DNA from: JAWXCE01 sp034440495
Lineage (GTDB): Bacteria; Pseudomonadota; Alphaproteobacteria; Rhizobiales; Rhodomicrobiaceae
Assembly: GCA_034440495.1 (NCBI GenBank)
Contig: JAWXCE010000027.1
Coordinates: 1 to 25,009 of the forward strand
Reading direction: 5' to 3'
Length of the DNA: 25,009 nt
Shown: positions 23,795 to 25,009 of the stretch, piece after piece
How the letters are laid out: each line of letters begins with the position of its first letter
Position numbering within the stretch: position 1 is the first letter of the stretch
The notes under the pieces: model-generated
Seen by the model: the letters and a program-made list of their open reading frames with translations, nothing else
What the model was told of the DNA's origin: nothing
Databases searched by the model: none
Made by a program: the position numbers and the translations under genes

Positions 23795-23821
23795 GCAACG
23801 TTATTGCAACTGTAATGCAAC
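23795..23821 (-). promoter_or_regulatory. Three GTTGC repeats at 11-bp spacing upstream of proA
   Basis: On the minus strand GTTGC occurs three times with exact 11-bp period (plus-strand GCAAC at 23795, 23806, 23817), i.e. on one face of the helix. AT-rich DNA with TAAATA/TATATA follows on the proA side, so this may be the proA promoter region (TTGCGC as a -35) or a protein-binding array. Confidence 0.35.
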
Positions 23822-23834
23822 TTCTTTAGCACTG

Positions 23835-24299
23835 CTATTCCGCTTTGATGGCGGCAGTTGTTAACGTGTCCAGCGCAGCGGCAGTAATAGCTAACAACTC
23901 ATCCTTACCCTCAATAGCGTAACGCTCTTTAATTGCTGCTGGCGGCAGATACCCAAGCCATACCTTCCCCGACGCATCCTGCCACGCCAGCGCCTTCATC
24001 GGCAAATCCAGCCCTGCACGCTGATCGGCCTGCATTAGCGGAGTTCCCATTTTTGGATTGCCAAAAATCAACAGTTCGGTGGGGCGCAATTCAAGTCCCG
24101 CTTTCGCCGCGCCCGCTCCGTGATCGACGCGAGCAAAAATCGCAAGGCCCTTTTCGGTCAAGATTGCGGAAAGGCGATCAAGAGTTTTTGTTACCGAATG
24201 CGGGCTTTGCTTCATGACTAAGTCATTTCCCGCATAAGACGGCGCCGCCGCAATGCAGAGCGCGATTAAGGCCATCGCCATTTTGGGAAGCCGTTTCAT
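23835..24299 (-). CDS. Secreted DUF302-domain protein
   Basis: This 154-residue protein has a signal peptide (MKRLPKMAMALIALCIAAAPSYA, cleavage about 23) and then a full DUF302 domain: SVTKTLDRLSAILTEKGLAIFARVDHGAGAAKAGLELRPTELLIFGNPKMGTPLMQADQRAGLDLPMKALAWQDASGKVWLGY. The domain occurs in many periplasmic or cytoplasmic proteins; no reaction is established. GGAGGA stands just upstream of the ATG. It lies between proB and proA, which are normally adjacent, starting 44 bp after the proB stop. A relic of the proB 3' end on its far side suggests it arrived by insertion. Confidence 0.9.
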   Translation of the reverse strand: MKRLPKMAMALIALCIAAAPSYAGNDLVMKQSPHSVTKTLDRLSAILTEKGLAIFARVDHGAGAAKAGLELRPTELLIFGNPKMGTPLMQADQRAGLDLPMKALAWQDASGKVWLGYLPPAAIKERYAIEGKDELLAITAAALDTLTTAAIKAE

Positions 24300-24343
24300 A
24301 TCATTTCCTCCAGCATTGGTTATTTGGATTAGAATACATCGGT

Positions 24344-25009
24344 CTAACTGAGCGCCATGTCGTCGCGGTGGATGAGTTCGGCGGGGCCTCTATAGCCTAA
24401 AATCGCTTCGATTTCATCGGTTTTGCGGCCTGCGATTTTCGCCGCTTCGTTGCGGCCATAGGCGATGAGGCCGCGGCCCAGTTCGGCGCCGCCCAGATCG
24501 CGGATGATAACGGCGTCGCCGCGTCCGAAATCACCTGACACCTCGCGCACCCCGGCGGGCAACAGGCTGCGCCCCGCTACGAGCGCCGTCTTGGCGCCGT
24601 CGTCCACGACGACCGAGCCGCGTGGCTCCAGGCTGCCCGCGATCCAGCGTTTGCGGGCCATCACCGGGTTGGCGCGGGCGAGAAACCAGGTGCAGTTCGC
24701 GCCTTCGCTTAGCGCGCGTAGCGGGTTCATCACCTTGCCGGACGTGATGACCATGTTCGCGCCCGCCGCAACTGCGATTTTAGCGGCCGTGATTTTCGTC
24801 ACCATGCCGCCGCGCGAAAGCTCTGTGCCAGCGCCGCCCGCCATCGCCTCGATTTCCGGAGTTATTACCTCCACGACTTCGATGCGGCGCGCGTTGGGGT
24901 CGGCGTTCGGCGGCGCGGTGTAAAGCCCGTCGATGTCGGAGAGCAGCACGAGGCAATCGGCGCTGGCCATGGATGCGACGCGGGCGGCCAGCCGGTCGTT
25001 GTCGCCATA
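24344..25009 (-). CDS. proB: Glutamate 5-kinase, C-terminal part (runs off window)
   Basis: This enzyme carries out the first, feedback-regulated step of proline synthesis: ATP-dependent phosphorylation of glutamate. The visible 221 residues begin with YGDNDRLAARVASM, continue with CLVLLSDIDGLYTAPP and GGMVTKITAAKIAVAAGANMVITSG of the amino-acid kinase fold, and end with a PUA domain (about the last 80 residues, SLLPAGVREVSGDFGRGDAVIIRD, GLIAYGRNEAAKI). The N-terminal third lies beyond position 25009, so the start is not seen; the internal ATG at 24970 is not the start. The gene ends HRDDMALS, the segment that is repeated near proA. Confidence 0.95.
   Translation of the reverse strand, partial: YGDNDRLAARVASMASADCLVLLSDIDGLYTAPPNADPNARRIEVVEVITPEIEAMAGGAGTELSRGGMVTKITAAKIAVAAGANMVITSGKVMNPLRALSEGANCTWFLARANPVMARKRWIAGSLEPRGSVVVDDGAKTALVAGRSLLPAGVREVSGDFGRGDAVIIRDLGGAELGRGLIAYGRNEAAKIAGRKTDEIEAILGYRGPAELIHRDDMALS

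Overview
The window looks like the chromosome of an alphaproteobacterium, most likely of the order Hyphomicrobiales (Rhizobiales); I cannot name a genus. The basis is gene order and protein type: an F1-only ATP synthase operon (atpH-A-G-D-C, with no Fo genes next to it), the xerC / transaldolase / priA neighbourhood beside it, and the block proB-proA-nadD-rsfS-rlmH-envC-ctpA-divergent polysaccharide deacetylase-rppH, which is a common alphaproteobacterial order. Coding DNA is moderately GC-rich, while several short intergenic or inserted stretches are clearly AT-richer.

Layout. 1-843: a TorF-type outer-membrane porin (minus) ending in a perfect palindrome. 1155-2783: a small transaldolase gene followed 9 bp later by xerC (minus). 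2784-3665: AT-rich spacer with operator-like palindromes, then a peroxiredoxin-fold gene lacking the peroxidatic cysteine (plus). 3722-7777: priA helicase and a YbaL-type cation:proton antiporter (plus), convergent with a polysaccharide flippase (7788-9296, minus). 9656-14906: atpHAGDC (plus), carrying two oddities: a roughly 69-bp palindromic repeat between atpA and atpG, and an 87-codon CPFCG protein gene between atpD and atpC that overlaps atpC by ATGA. 14955-20990: rppH, deacetylase, ctpA, envC, rlmH and rsfS, all minus, with a strong bidirectional terminator after ctpA. 21065-25009: nadD, proA and the 3' part of proB (minus), interrupted by two accessory insertions.

The genes form housekeeping modules: replication restart and chromosome dimer resolution (priA, xerC), ATP synthesis, envelope and division (envC, ctpA, deacetylase, flippase, porin), RNA and ribosome care (rppH, rlmH, rsfS), NAD synthesis (nadD) and proline synthesis (proB, proA).

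The most interesting signals are in the insertions. (1) A nuclease-fold-like gene (21785-22384) has an in-frame amber codon exactly where a Gln is expected, and a coherent reading frame continues after it to overlap the proA stop. (2) A second, diverged copy of the last codons of proB lies just upstream of proA, on the far side of an inserted DUF302 gene. (3) The small cysteine protein is embedded in the ATP synthase operon. (4) A Prx5-like protein has Ser in place of the peroxidatic Cys. (5) A palindromic repeat of the widespread GAGGAGC...AAGCGACGAA type sits inside the atp operon. I see no CRISPR array, tRNA, rRNA or complete insertion sequence.
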